Counted from the stretch's first letter, positions 34,598-44,111 are shown. The stretch: 64,000 nt of DNA from JAYWXI01 sp036016955 (GCF_036016955.1 NZ_JAYWXI010000008.1:71543-135542), one strand, 5' to 3'. Translations and numbers: made by a program. Notes: generated by a model not told the origin, from the sequence alone.

Positions 34598-37549
34598 ATG
34601 AAAAAAATTACGACCCTCTTATTCTGTGGCCTGGCAAGTTGCTACTTTTACGGACAATGGCAACCCATAGAGGCACATCAAAACCTACTGAGAAAAGAAG
34701 TTAAAGTCAATAAAACCTATCGGCTAAACCTCCAGCAAATAAAAAATACCTTGGAAAAAGCCCCATTGGAAAAAGCAGGTGCTAAGCCCGTGGAAGTTTA
34801 TTTACCCGATACCGAAGGCGTCCTGCATCGGTTTGCAGTCTACAGCCGTCCCGTAGCCGAGAAAACCCTTGCCGAACGTTACGGTCTTGGGTCTTACGTT
34901 GGATTTGGGGTGGACGATCCTTCCCTCTTGGTTCGGTTCAGTCTTACGGGAAAAGACTTTCAGTCCATGCTGTTCAAAGACGGAGCCTATCAGTTTATCG
35001 AAGCATTGGATCAGGACAAAACGGTTTATGGCGTTTTTGGTAAAACAATCAAAAATAAAACCGCCCAGGCCTTTGAGTGTTCCACCTATGAATCTAAAGC
35101 CGCAAAAGCCCAACTGGAAAACCTAATGAAACCGGCAAAAGCCAAAAACGGCAAAGCGACGTGGTCAAGATTCGACAACCGGGTCTTTAGAACCTACCGT
35201 TTAGCGTTAGCCGTGACCGGAGAATACGGCGCATTATACGGTGGCGTGGAAGGAGCCTTAGCTCAGATGAACGCCACAATGACAAGAGTAAACGGTATTT
35301 ACGAAAAAGATTTGGCACTCAACCTGATCATGATCGACAAACCCGAAATCATCTATACCGATGCCGCCACAGATCCCTTTTCGAACAGCGACAAAGGAGC
35401 TGATGGCGAGTGGAGTATGGAACTTCAGAAAACATTAACCTCGGTTGTAGGCGAGCAAAACTACGACATAGGCCATTTGTTCGGCCATGCCGGCGGTGGA
35501 GGAAATGCGGGGTGCATCGGCTGCGTTTGCCAAAGTCCTAGAACCAACGCCAGCGGAATCCCCATCGAGGAAGGAAAAGGAGCCGCCTATACCTCTCCAG
35601 CCTATGGGCTTCCTCAAGGCGATGCCTTCGATGTTGATTTCGTAGCGCATGAATTCGGTCATCAATTGGGAGCCAACCATACATTTTCGCATGCCTTACA
35701 CACCGGATTGCAAACCCATGTCGAACCCGGTTCCGGCTCTACCATCATGGGCTACGCAGGCATTACCAACGCCGACGTCCAAAGCCATTCGGATGCCTAT
35801 TTCCACACTATCAGTATCGGCGAAATCCTTACTAATCTCGCCAACAAAAACTGCGCCCAGGAAACCAGCATCTCCAATACCGCCCCGGTCATCACGCCCC
35901 TTCCTGACGTAACCATTCCCAAAGGAACCGCCTTTGTATTGACGGCAAAAGTGGAAGACGCCGAAAACCTCCCGTTATCCTACACATGGGAGCAAGTTGA
36001 TGCGGCATCCTCTCCCATCACCACCGTTACAGGGAATAACTCTTCGGGAGCATTATTTCGCTCGTTGCCCCCGTCGAATTCACCGACCAGATACTTCCCA
36101 AAACTATCTTCCGTGCTGCAAGGAAAGCTAACCATTCCTTCCGATTGGGAAACCGTTTCTAACATCGCCAGAAAAACCAATTTCACGATTACGGTAAGAG
36201 ACCATCACCCCGATGCCAAGCAACAACAAGTGCAAAGCACCTCCCAATCTGTTACTGTGCATGAAAACGGCCCGTTTAAACTCCTTACATCCGCCCTATA
36301 CACCGACGCCAATCAAACTTTACTTTGGGATGTGGTTGGCACCGATCAATCTCCGTTTAATGTTTCCAATGTTAAAATAGATTACACGACGGATGAAGGA
36401 AGCACTTGGACCGTCCTAAAAGACTCTACCCCAAATAACGGAAGGTTAGATTTAGACGCTTCGGCTCTTCCAAAAGGAGAGATACTCAAAATAAGAGTTT
36501 CCGCCATAGGCAATATCTTTTACGCCATAGGTTCCGTTGAAATAAAAGAAGCCTTGGATTGCGTTAGTAATGCGGCACTTTCCGTCGAAATAACCGATAT
36601 TTCCTCCAACAGTGCTATCATCGCTTGGAATTACCTAAAGAACGCTGTATCGCATACTCTAAAGTATCGCAAAAAATCGGAAGCTCAGTGGCACGAAGTT
36701 CAACTTACCGACCGACTTTGGACGCTATCCGGTTTGGAAGACTCCCAAGACTACGAAGTTCAAGTCGAAACCCTATGTTCCGCAGGAGCTACGACACTTT
36801 CACCGATTGTTTCGTTTTCAACAGCTTCAATTTCGTACTGTGCCTCCAAAAGCATAGACTCCGACTATGAATACATCGGAAACGTAACCGTTACCCCTGA
36901 AAAAGGTACCGTCATGAGCAACAACTCCAAAGAAAGCAACTATTCCGACTACACGGGGGTAAAGGAAAAAGCCATAACACTATATCGAGGAACCTCCGCC
37001 AACAAAATTTCCGTAACCAAAAGATGGACTGACCAATCGTACAACGAAGCCGTCAAAGCATGGATCGACTTTAACCGAGATGGCGTATTCTCGGATTCGG
37101 AAATCATCCTGAACTCTTCACTAAGTAAAACCACACCCGTTACAGCAACCTTCAGTGTTCCCGAAACAGCCTACGCCGGAGAGCACTTTGCGGTAATGCG
37201 CGTCATCATGAGCGATGCGAGTATCACAAACGCTTGCGACGACATAGAGTATGGCGAAGTGGAAGATTACGCCGTTTATTTCACCAATGAAAACCTATCC
37301 ACCGCCTCCGTTTCCATAAAGGAAAACCAAATACGCTTTTACCCTAATCCGGTTACCGACGTGCTGAACATTTCCAATGCACCGTCGTCCGCCAAGTATA
37401 AAATCTACAATACGGCGGGGCAAATCGTAACTTCCGGAGCCCTAAACGACGGAAAAATCCGTTTGTCCACACTGGAAAAAGGGGTTTATATCCTCTCCCT
37501 CGAAGACCAAAACGAAGAGGTAATCCAACACAAATTCATTAAACAATAA
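34598..37549 (+). CDS. Secreted reprolysin-like zinc metalloprotease with T9SS sorting domain
   Basis: 983 residues. Signal peptide about 1-19 (ending YGQ), a propeptide-like region to about 190, then a reprolysin-type catalytic domain with the zinc site HEFGHQLGANHTF (H351, E352, H355, H361) and a downstream Met-turn STIMGYAG. Then an Ig/PKD-like segment, a fibronectin type III domain near 655-745, a GEVED domain (YGEVEDYAVYF, about 885-900) and a C-terminal type A sorting signal (RFYPNPVTDVLNIS to the Lys-rich end). It is exported by Sec, then through the T9SS, and probably digests extracellular protein. It neighbours a second, broken metalloprotease gene. Confidence 0.93.
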   Translation: MKKITTLLFCGLASCYFYGQWQPIEAHQNLLRKEVKVNKTYRLNLQQIKNTLEKAPLEKAGAKPVEVYLPDTEGVLHRFAVYSRPVAEKTLAERYGLGSYVGFGVDDPSLLVRFSLTGKDFQSMLFKDGAYQFIEALDQDKTVYGVFGKTIKNKTAQAFECSTYESKAAKAQLENLMKPAKAKNGKATWSRFDNRVFRTYRLALAVTGEYGALYGGVEGALAQMNATMTRVNGIYEKDLALNLIMIDKPEIIYTDAATDPFSNSDKGADGEWSMELQKTLTSVVGEQNYDIGHLFGHAGGGGNAGCIGCVCQSPRTNASGIPIEEGKGAAYTSPAYGLPQGDAFDVDFVAHEFGHQLGANHTFSHALHTGLQTHVEPGSGSTIMGYAGITNADVQSHSDAYFHTISIGEILTNLANKNCAQETSISNTAPVITPLPDVTIPKGTAFVLTAKVEDAENLPLSYTWEQVDAASSPITTVTGNNSSGALFRSLPPSNSPTRYFPKLSSVLQGKLTIPSDWETVSNIARKTNFTITVRDHHPDAKQQQVQSTSQSVTVHENGPFKLLTSALYTDANQTLLWDVVGTDQSPFNVSNVKIDYTTDEGSTWTVLKDSTPNNGRLDLDASALPKGEILKIRVSAIGNIFYAIGSVEIKEALDCVSNAALSVEITDISSNSAIIAWNYLKNAVSHTLKYRKKSEAQWHEVQLTDRLWTLSGLEDSQDYEVQVETLCSAGATTLSPIVSFSTASISYCASKSIDSDYEYIGNVTVTPEKGTVMSNNSKESNYSDYTGVKEKAITLYRGTSANKISVTKRWTDQSYNEAVKAWIDFNRDGVFSDSEIILNSSLSKTTPVTATFSVPETAYAGEHFAVMRVIMSDASITNACDDIEYGEVEDYAVYFTNENLSTASVSIKENQIRFYPNPVTDVLNISNAPSSAKYKIYNTAGQIVTSGALNDGKIRLSTLEKGVYILSLEDQNEEVIQHKFIKQ

Positions 37550-37554
37550 TCCTG

Positions 37555-37582
37555 AAAGACCGCCTTTAGGCGGTCTTTTTTT
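37555..37582 (+). terminator. Terminator of the T9SS protease gene
   Basis: AAAGACCGCC, loop TTTA, GGCGGTCTTT plus T run, six bases after the stop. Confidence 0.9.
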
Positions 37583-37599
37583 ATCCCAACAACCCCATA

Positions 37600-37630
37600 A
37601 AAAAACCAGCAATCCCAAACGATTGCCGGT
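37600..37630 (-). terminator. Terminator of the phospho-sugar mutase gene
   Basis: Minus strand ACCGGCAATC, 6-base loop, GATTGCTGGT followed by TTTTTTT, about 28 bases after the mutase stop. Confidence 0.8.
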
Positions 37631-37657
37631 AAAATAACTCTATCCGGATTTTTATCC

Positions 37658-39376
37658 TTACAGATTAAGGCTTTGTTTCACCCGGGCAATTTTCTCCTCC
37701 AATTTCGGAAGATTTTCCCTGAAATCATTTTCGTTGTCAATCGCCGCCTTTACGGAAACATAAAACTTAATCTTCGGTTCCGTACCAGAAGGTCTTACGC
37801 AAACTTTCGTGCCATCCTGAGTGTAATAAATCAACACATTGGACTTAGGAATATCGTCCATCACCCGACGTTCCCCCGTGGAAGCCTCCACACAAGTCTG
37901 CTCTTTAAAGTCTTTGATTTTCACCACGGCAGAACCCGCGATTTCTTTCGGTGGATTTTCACGGAAGTTTTTCATCATCTGCTCAATAGCCTCCGCTCCT
38001 TCACGTCCTTTTTTAACAACATTAACCAACCCCTCGTAGTACATGCCCGTCGATTTGTAAATATCAATCAGGTACTGGAACACCGAACGGCCGTTCGCTT
38101 TGCACCAAGCTGCAATTTCGCAAGCCAGCAAAATAGAACCACAAGAATCTTTGTCGCGCACAAAATCCCCCGTCATAAAACCAAAACTCTCTTCGCCTCC
38201 GCAAACAAATTTTTTCTCGCCTTCCGCTTCCCGTATCATCTTCCCAATCCATTTGAAGCCCGTAAGCCCCACCTGGCATTCCACACCAAATTTTTCAGCA
38301 ATATCAAAGAAAATATCCGAAGTTACAATGGTGGAACCAATAAATTCTTTCCCGGTAATCTTCCCAGCCTTCTTCCATTGCTCCAAAATATAATACGTCA
38401 AAATCGTATTGCACTGATTGCCGTTAAGAAGCTGCATCTTGCCTTCCAAATTCCGCACCGCAATTCCCAAACGATCGCCATCGGGATCCGTTCCGATAAC
38501 AATATCCGCATTAGTCACTTTAGCTAAGTCCAGTGCCATAGCCAACGCCGCCGGCTCTTCCGGATTCGGAGATTCCACCGTCGGGAAATTCCCACTCGGA
38601 ATCATCTGCTCCTTCACCAAATCCACCCGGGTAAAGCCCGCCTTTTGCAAAGCCTTAGGAATCGTCGTATAAGTCGTCCCATGAATGGACGTAAACACAA
38701 TATTCAACTGGTCGTAACCAATCTTATCTTCCTGATAAAGCGAATTAGCCATGCAAGCCTCAATATAAACCTCGTCCTGCTCCTCTCCAATCCATTCGAT
38801 TAAATCGTCATTCCCATCGAATTTAATCTTATCGAAAGCCGTAGCATAAACCTCCTTAATAATATTCTCGTCATTGGGAGGAACCACCTGAGCCCCGTCA
38901 TTCCAATACACTTTGTACCCGTTGTATTCCGGCGGGTTATGCGAAGCCGTCAAAACAATTCCCGCATGGCATTTTTTATCCCGTACGGTAAAAGAAAGCT
39001 CCGGCGTCGGACGATGATCTTTAAACAAAAGCACCCTGATACCGTTAGCCGTCAACACATCGGCCACAATCTTGCCAAACGCCTTGGAATTATGACGCAC
39101 GTCATAAGCAACCGCCACCTTGATTTCCTCGCCTTCAAACTGACGAAGAAGGTAATTGGCCAACCCTTGGGTCGCCTGTCCCAAAGTGTATTTATTAAGA
39201 CGGTTAGTTCCCACGCCCATAATGCCGCGCATCCCTCCCGTTCCGAATTCCAACTCGCGGTAAAACGCGTCCTCCAATTCCGGAGACCCTCCGTCGATAA
39301 GCCTTTGAACTTCATTTCTCGTTTCCTCATCAAAAGGCTCCGTAAGCCACTGTTTCGCTTTTTCTAAAGTCGTCAT
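37658..39376 (-). CDS. Phospho-sugar mutase (phosphoglucomutase/phosphomannomutase family)
   Basis: 572 residues, the long type found in Firmicutes PgcA and Bacteroidetes. The phosphoserine is S145 in TASHNPPEYNGYKVYW, the metal loop is GTDPDGDRLG near 296, the sugar-binding loop is CGGEESFGF, and the phosphate-binding site is RPSGTEPKIKFY. It interconverts 1- and 6-phosphates of glucose or mannose for envelope and storage sugar synthesis. Sugar preference cannot be decided from sequence. Transcribed alone. Confidence 0.92.
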   Translation of the reverse strand: MTTLEKAKQWLTEPFDEETRNEVQRLIDGGSPELEDAFYRELEFGTGGMRGIMGVGTNRLNKYTLGQATQGLANYLLRQFEGEEIKVAVAYDVRHNSKAFGKIVADVLTANGIRVLLFKDHRPTPELSFTVRDKKCHAGIVLTASHNPPEYNGYKVYWNDGAQVVPPNDENIIKEVYATAFDKIKFDGNDDLIEWIGEEQDEVYIEACMANSLYQEDKIGYDQLNIVFTSIHGTTYTTIPKALQKAGFTRVDLVKEQMIPSGNFPTVESPNPEEPAALAMALDLAKVTNADIVIGTDPDGDRLGIAVRNLEGKMQLLNGNQCNTILTYYILEQWKKAGKITGKEFIGSTIVTSDIFFDIAEKFGVECQVGLTGFKWIGKMIREAEGEKKFVCGGEESFGFMTGDFVRDKDSCGSILLACEIAAWCKANGRSVFQYLIDIYKSTGMYYEGLVNVVKKGREGAEAIEQMMKNFRENPPKEIAGSAVVKIKDFKEQTCVEASTGERRVMDDIPKSNVLIYYTQDGTKVCVRPSGTEPKIKFYVSVKAAIDNENDFRENLPKLEEKIARVKQSLNL

Positions 39377-39457
39377 ACTAATATGTTTTAATCCCTCGTC
39401 CTAAGAGAAAAACCTAAGCTCTCTCTTCACAACAAAGGGTTGTTTACTCTTCATTCT

Positions 39458-40165
39458 CTATTTCAAAAGTTGAGCCTTAACGCTCGCCGTTTTATCACTT
39501 TTCAAACGCATCACGGGATTACTATAATACCGCACCTTTGCGGTATTTTTCACTTCCCCTCTGAGCGTATCCTCCACGTTAACTTCCGCATAATTTCCGT
39601 TTTGGGAATCCAAGGAAAGCGTACCCAAAACCCAATAAGGCGCAATGAGATTCGCCGTATCCGAAATTTTAATTTGAGCCTCCTTCGTCTTCCCTGTAAA
39701 ATTCGCACGGCTGGTGCCACTCATCGCCAAGTCGGTTCTACGAGTGTCTATTGCTCCTATAAATTTAGCATTATTTTTTAAATCCAATCGAAGATTTTCC
39801 GATTTTATTTGCCCCGATACATTAAACTCCACCGAATCGGAAACCGAAATCCGCTCGGGACGATGCCGCGAGTATACCGTTACGTTATAAAAATCCACCC
39901 CTTGGGCCTCCCTCCGCTCGGTAATGGAAAGCGTCTTGCCAGAAACCTCTATTTTCAAATTATCTGCCACATTCCCATACGTTTCGACATTCACAAAATT
40001 ACCTTCGTTCGGAACGAAAAACAAACGGTATTTCCCCTTTAGTTCAAGGCCAGAAAAGTCGTCCAATTTAACATCCCGACTTGTAATTTCGCCATCCGGC
40101 CTGACCTTCCCGCAGGAAACAAAAATCAAAAAAACAAACGCAAACAATATTTTATTCGTCATCAT
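39458..40165 (-). CDS. Head-GIN (DUF2807) domain lipoprotein
   Basis: 235 residues. Lipoprotein signal MMTNKILFAFVFLIFVS-C18, then the DUF2807 beta-helix: FSGLELKGKYRLFF, NVADNLKIEVSGKTLSI, SVEFNVSGQIKSENLRLDL and the regular repeats of the putative auto-transporter adhesin head domain. Likely on the cell surface or in the periplasm; binding partner unknown. It follows the GT2 gene by 7 bases and is last in the DUF4199-GT2-GIN unit. Confidence 0.88.
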   Translation of the reverse strand: MMTNKILFAFVFLIFVSCGKVRPDGEITSRDVKLDDFSGLELKGKYRLFFVPNEGNFVNVETYGNVADNLKIEVSGKTLSITERREAQGVDFYNVTVYSRHRPERISVSDSVEFNVSGQIKSENLRLDLKNNAKFIGAIDTRRTDLAMSGTSRANFTGKTKEAQIKISDTANLIAPYWVLGTLSLDSQNGNYAEVNVEDTLRGEVKNTAKVRYYSNPVMRLKSDKTASVKAQLLK

Positions 40166-40172
40166 TTACCGA

Positions 40173-41141
40173 TTAAATAACCTCTTCGATATGATAATTT
40201 TTCGGTTCCCGATGGGTGCGAATAATCATCTCGCCCAAAAAGCCTCCAATAAAAAGAAGCGTCCCCAAAACCATCATCGTAAGCGCAATAAAAAACCAAG
40301 GATTTTCCGCGATAAGATTACCGTAAATCCCTCTGGATACCTCAATCAATTTAGAAACCCCCAGCCACAAAGCCGAAAGAAATCCCACGATAAACATCAG
40401 CGTTCCCGCCGCCCCGAAAAAGTGCATCGGACGCCCGCCAAAGCGACTCACAAACCACAAGGTGATCAAATCCAAAAACCCCCGGATAAAACGTTCGGTT
40501 CCGAATTTAGAGCTCCCATAGGGACGAGCCTGATGCTGAACCGGCTTTTCCGTAATCTTCCGAAACCCCGCATTGGCCGCCAATACCGGAATATAGCGGT
40601 GCATATCGCCATACACATCTATCGACTTAACCACTTGCTTACGGTAAGCTTTCAGCCCGCAGTTAAAATCGTGAAGAAATACCCCCGAAACCTTTCGAGC
40701 CGCCGCATTAAACAATTTGGAAGGCAGGTTTTTGGTCATCACGTTATCATAACGTTTCTTTTTCCATCCCGATACGATATCGTAGCCCTGCGTCTTTACC
40801 ATGGCATAAAGCTCCGGAATTTCCTCTGGAAAATCCTGAAGATCGGCATCCATCGTAACGACCACCTCCCCATTAACCCGGCAAAAAGCCGCATGAAGCG
40901 CCTGAGATTTACCATAGTTTCGGGAAAAGCGAATGCCATGAATCTGAGGATGCTGCACCTTCAGATTCTCAATAATGCTCCAAGAAAAATCGGTACTGCC
41001 ATCATCAACAAACCAAACTTCATAAGCCAGCGAAGAAGCCTTACAAACCTTATCGATACGCAAAAAAAGTTCCTCCAAAGATTCCTCCTCGTTCAAAAGC
41101 GGAATGACAATAGATACGTCCAGATTATTCAAAATATTCAA
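40173..41141 (-). CDS. Family 2 glycosyltransferase (DPM/GtrB type)
   Basis: 322 residues. GT-A domain with SIVIPLLNEEESLEELF, VDDGSTD, and DADLQDFPEEI (the DxD metal site), then two membrane helices at about 235-258 and 270-295. This layout is that of polyprenyl-phosphate sugar transferases such as GtrB or ArnC, which load a sugar on undecaprenyl phosphate at the inner membrane. Acceptor and donor are unknown. Middle gene of the unit, 21 bases after the DUF4199 gene. Confidence 0.92.
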   Translation of the reverse strand: MNILNNLDVSIVIPLLNEEESLEELFLRIDKVCKASSLAYEVWFVDDGSTDFSWSIIENLKVQHPQIHGIRFSRNYGKSQALHAAFCRVNGEVVVTMDADLQDFPEEIPELYAMVKTQGYDIVSGWKKKRYDNVMTKNLPSKLFNAAARKVSGVFLHDFNCGLKAYRKQVVKSIDVYGDMHRYIPVLAANAGFRKITEKPVQHQARPYGSSKFGTERFIRGFLDLITLWFVSRFGGRPMHFFGAAGTLMFIVGFLSALWLGVSKLIEVSRGIYGNLIAENPWFFIALTMMVLGTLLFIGGFLGEMIIRTHREPKNYHIEEVI

Positions 41142-41162
41142 TTCTTTAAAAACAATACAAAT

Positions 41163-41744
41163 TTACTCAATACTTCTCGTTCTGAAAAAACTTCCGAAAA
41201 ATAATGACAACAAAAGATAATACGCACAATACCCCGCAAACACATACGCAAAATATTTTGCCGAAAACATATCTTCCTTACGGTTTTCCTTTTCTTTTAT
41301 TCTTACTTTGCCCTCGGCGTACTTCGTCTCCAATTCTTTCATTTCTTCGGAACCCGGCTTCAAAATTTGCTTCGCCTTAGTATACTCCTCCTCCAAAGAC
41401 GCCCTGAAACTCTCAATGTATTGATGATTCAGCAAATCCTTCGCCGAAGGATCCAAATAAGTGATATAAACAAAAATAGACGAAAAAGAAAGCAACCCGC
41501 CTATAAACATGGGAATAAAAGCCCTCCCGTAAGCCTCCTTGAAACTAAGCCGACGCTTGAATCGACGGTAAGCCGAAACCGAAAAATAAGCCCCCAAAGC
41601 AAAAATAAAAGGCAAAAGAAACGCACTAAGCGTAATCGAATTACGAAAATAATGCACATCTCTAAAGAAAATCGTTGTCACCAAAAACACCGACATCACC
41701 ATCCCAAAGATAAATAAACCAATGGTATACACGCTTTTTGCCAT
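41163..41744 (-). CDS. DUF4199 membrane protein
   Basis: 193 residues with four membrane helices at about 8-26, 36-56, 76-96 and 165-187; the loop between helices 3 and 4 is charged and likely helical (EEYTKAKQILKPGSEEMKEL). Helix order, size and the position just upstream of a GT2 gene fit the flavobacterial DUF4199 family. Function unknown. Divergent from the SRP RNA gene. Confidence 0.85.
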   Translation of the reverse strand: MAKSVYTIGLFIFGMVMSVFLVTTIFFRDVHYFRNSITLSAFLLPFIFALGAYFSVSAYRRFKRRLSFKEAYGRAFIPMFIGGLLSFSSIFVYITYLDPSAKDLLNHQYIESFRASLEEEYTKAKQILKPGSEEMKELETKYAEGKVRIKEKENRKEDMFSAKYFAYVFAGYCAYYLLLSLFFGSFFRTRSIE

Positions 41745-41770
41745 ACTTACATTTTTTATGAAAAAGATTT

Positions 41771-41798
41771 TAATACAATATTTTTTTGGATTGTATTA
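41771..41798. promoter_or_regulatory. Inverted repeat overlapping the SRP RNA promoter
   Basis: TAATACAAT at 41771-41779 and ATTGTATTA at 41790-41798, a perfect 9-base dyad with a 10-base spacer that contains the -33 TTG of the SRP RNA promoter. It could be an operator or chance in AT-rich DNA. Confidence 0.4.
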
Positions 41799-41815
41799 AA
41801 TTTTATTTAATTTTG
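41786..41815 (+). promoter_or_regulatory. SRP RNA (ffs) promoter
   Basis: TTG at 41786-41788, exactly 19 bases, TAATTTTG at 41808-41815, a full consensus match, ending 5 bases before the RNA's predicted first base. Confidence 0.8.
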
Positions 41816-41820
41816 CACCC

Positions 41821-41920
41821 GGCAAGTCCTAAACAACCAGCTCCTGAGAATCCTCCAGGGTGGGAACGCAGCAAAGGTAATCGGTCGTAGCGGTGTGATT
41901 TAGGTAGCTTGCCATTTTTT
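41821..41920 (+). ncRNA. ffs: Signal recognition particle RNA, small bacterial type
   Basis: A long hairpin: GGCAAG at 41821 pairs with CTTGCC ending at 41913, CCTAAA pairs with TTTAGG, and the apical part contains CTCCAGGGTGGGAACGCAGC with the purine tetraloop and asymmetric loop that bind Ffh. This and the neighbouring GGTCGTAGCGGTG segment match the flavobacterial SRP RNA. A T run at 41914-41920 ends transcription. Only about five bases separate its 3' end from the stop codon of the convergent HNH-like gene. Confidence 0.92.
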
Positions 41921-42731
41921 ATTGGTTTTCGTCCCCACTCTTATTATCCACTAAATCTTCCACCAGTTGCACGTGACTCCAGTTTTCCCCGGTTTTAATC
42001 CGATGGATTTGCATATCCGATACATTGAAGCGATGAGCCAATTTCCTTAACGTATCGCCTTTTTTCAGCCGTTTTTTAATCAACAAAACATCGTTTTCGT
42101 TCAACTTGGAATGCTTTACCACAGGGCCTTTATCCTCCATGAATTGCTTTTTGAATTCATGCATAATCATTTTGGGATGCTGCATCTGCCGCTTAGCCAA
42201 ATCCTCCCGACTGGCCCAATCCAAATTATCCACATGATTATTCGTTTTATCAAAATCTTTGTGGATGACGAATTTTTTCTCCGGATCGGTTGGCGCATCC
42301 AAAAAAAGCTCCGCCACCGCCTTATGAACTAAAACAGCATGATAGATTTTTCTTTTGTTTTCAATTCTTTTGTTGTGTTTCTTACGAAGTTGAATCAATT
42401 CATCTCTTTTGGCCCGAAGTTCGAATTTTTCGACTCTTTCCGATAGAACACGGTCTTTTAGAAGTTTAATCTTCGCATTAAGCGTATCGATTTCGGCTTG
42501 GATTTCGGCAATTTTTTCAGCATCCCTTGGCGTCATTTTCTTGTACAGCCTCGATCTTACAATAGGATACCCCGCCTGATAAGTTCCCTTAATAATATGC
42601 CCTTCAGGACGGTCTTTATGAAACGTCTTAATTCGGCCATAATTGGAAAACTCTAACCTGTAAAAGTTAACGTAAGACGCATCAATCTTGTACTCTTTCC
42701 AAATTTCATCTTTCTTATCGTCATTCTGCAT
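41919..42731 (-). CDS. HNH-endonuclease-like protein with NUMOD4-type N-terminus
   Basis: 270 residues. The N-terminus EIWKEYKIDASYVNFYRLEFSN and YGRIKTF resembles the NUMOD4 module of phage and intron endonucleases. Residues about 65-125 are a long charged coiled coil, unusual for HNH proteins. An HNH-like part follows (LVHKAVAELFLDA, VIHKDFDKTNNHVDNLDWAS), in which H and N of the motif are present. The C-terminus (GDTLRKLAHRFNVSDMQIHR) is a helix-turn-helix like NUMOD1/resolvase DNA-binding ends. Probably a DNA-binding protein or homing-type nuclease now kept as a chromosomal gene. Confidence 0.7.
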   Translation of the reverse strand: MQNDDKKDEIWKEYKIDASYVNFYRLEFSNYGRIKTFHKDRPEGHIIKGTYQAGYPIVRSRLYKKMTPRDAEKIAEIQAEIDTLNAKIKLLKDRVLSERVEKFELRAKRDELIQLRKKHNKRIENKRKIYHAVLVHKAVAELFLDAPTDPEKKFVIHKDFDKTNNHVDNLDWASREDLAKRQMQHPKMIMHEFKKQFMEDKGPVVKHSKLNENDVLLIKKRLKKGDTLRKLAHRFNVSDMQIHRIKTGENWSHVQLVEDLVDNKSGDENQ

Positions 42732-42751
42732 ACAATCTAATTTTTAAAGTG

Positions 42752-42759
42752 CAAATATA
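42752..42759 (-). promoter_or_regulatory. Candidate -7 box for the HNH-like gene
   Basis: Minus strand TATATTTG, exact TAnnTTTG match, 20 bases before the ATG; TTG at 19 bases is not present. Confidence 0.4.
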
Positions 42760-42924
42760 TAAAAATTATAACGTATCGAATTGACGCCGTTACATACCAC
42801 ATCAAAATCCCTTATGCATAAGATAGAAAATAGTATTTAAATTTCAAAAAAAAACAAACTCCATATTCAGCCTGATTCGTAATCCTAGAGCAATTTTGTA
42901 TCTTCGCAATTTAGCATTCAAACC

Positions 42925-44111
42925 ATGGCATTAAACGCAAGATATAATCCGATTCTTTTTTTCGGTGGCATGATTCCCCTCTTTATCCAGGGGCAAATCT
43001 CGCCAAATTACAAAGATCGTATTGACTTTGAGTTGGTAAACGACCGCGCAGTGTTCGTTGAAGCTACCATCCAGAACAAGCCTTTGGCTTTCTTTTTTGA
43101 CACGGGAGCCACCACTGCCCTTTTAGACCGAAATTCAGCAAACGAATTGGGGCTTAAACCCAACCATCAGACCAAAGTTACGGGAGCCGGCGGAGACAAG
43201 GTCTACGATTTAGCGGCCAATCAAGAAGTGATTATCGGGCAAACCAAACTGGAAGGAGTGCATTTGGTCTTCGACGATATGGAGGTTTTCCGAAAACAAT
43301 TCGAACGTCCGTTCGACGGCATCATCGGGCATTCTCTACTCTCGAAATACCAAGTGGAAATGAACTTCGATCAAAAACGGTTTTACCTCTATGATTTCGA
43401 GACCGCTTTGGACGTATCGGACTACACCGAAATTCCTTTTGAGTTCGGAAACGACATCCCCATTCCTCAGTTCGACATCGAAATAAAAGCTAACGGAAAA
43501 GCCTTCAAAGGACGGATTCTTTTCGACAGCGGCGCAGGGCTCACCCTACTGCTTAACACTCCGTTTTCAAAGGAAAACCAACTGCCTTCTTCCGCTCAGA
43601 AAAAATTGACCACTTCGGCCAGAACCTCTCCAAAGAATCGGTCTCCACCGATTTCATGATCGAGGAACTCACCTTGGCCGGCTTCACGTTCAAAGACGTG
43701 GTTATTTCGGCATCCCAAGACGAATCCGGGGTGAGTTCGTTCGACGGATACTTGGGGATTTTGGGTGCAGACTTCATCAATCGCTTTAACATTCTGCTCG
43801 ATTACCAACGTAAAATCCTCTACCTAAAACCCAACGAAAGTTACCCCAAAGCGTTCGAAATTCCTTTGACGGGGTTCAAATTAAAAGAGGAAAATGGACG
43901 CCTAACCGTAGGAAAAATCGCCAAAGAAAACCCTTTTTATACCAAAGGACTCAGATCGGGCGACGTGATTCGCTGCATCAACGGAAAAACCGACAAAAAG
44001 CAAATCGAAACCCTCCTGAAACAAGAAGGAAAAACCATTTGCATCCGATTTATACAACAAAACCAAAAGAAAACACTTAAACACCGCTTAACCCCTCTCC
44101 TAAAACCCTAA
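42925..44111 (+). pseudogene. Retropepsin-like aspartic protease with C-terminal PDZ-like domain, frameshifted
   Basis: Two overlapping frames give one protein. Frame 1 (42925-43659) has a poor signal-like N-terminus, the first aspartic site FFDTGATTALLD (D59), FDGIIGHSLLSKY and a second site FDSGAG (D201). At about 43600 the family sequence moves to the other frame (KIDHFGQNLSKE to 44111), which carries GYLGILGADFINRF and a PDZ-like end with GLRSGDVIRCINGK. The switch fits loss of one A in the A6 run 43600-43605. It is either a true inactivating change, phase variation in a homopolymer, or a sequencing error. A TATCTTCG box lies at 42899-42906. Confidence 0.8.

Noticed and set aside
39924..41204. 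426-codon open frame opposite the GIN and GT2 genes
   Set aside because: Composition is that of antisense DNA to GC-biased codons, with no homologous motifs; the minus-strand genes are complete.
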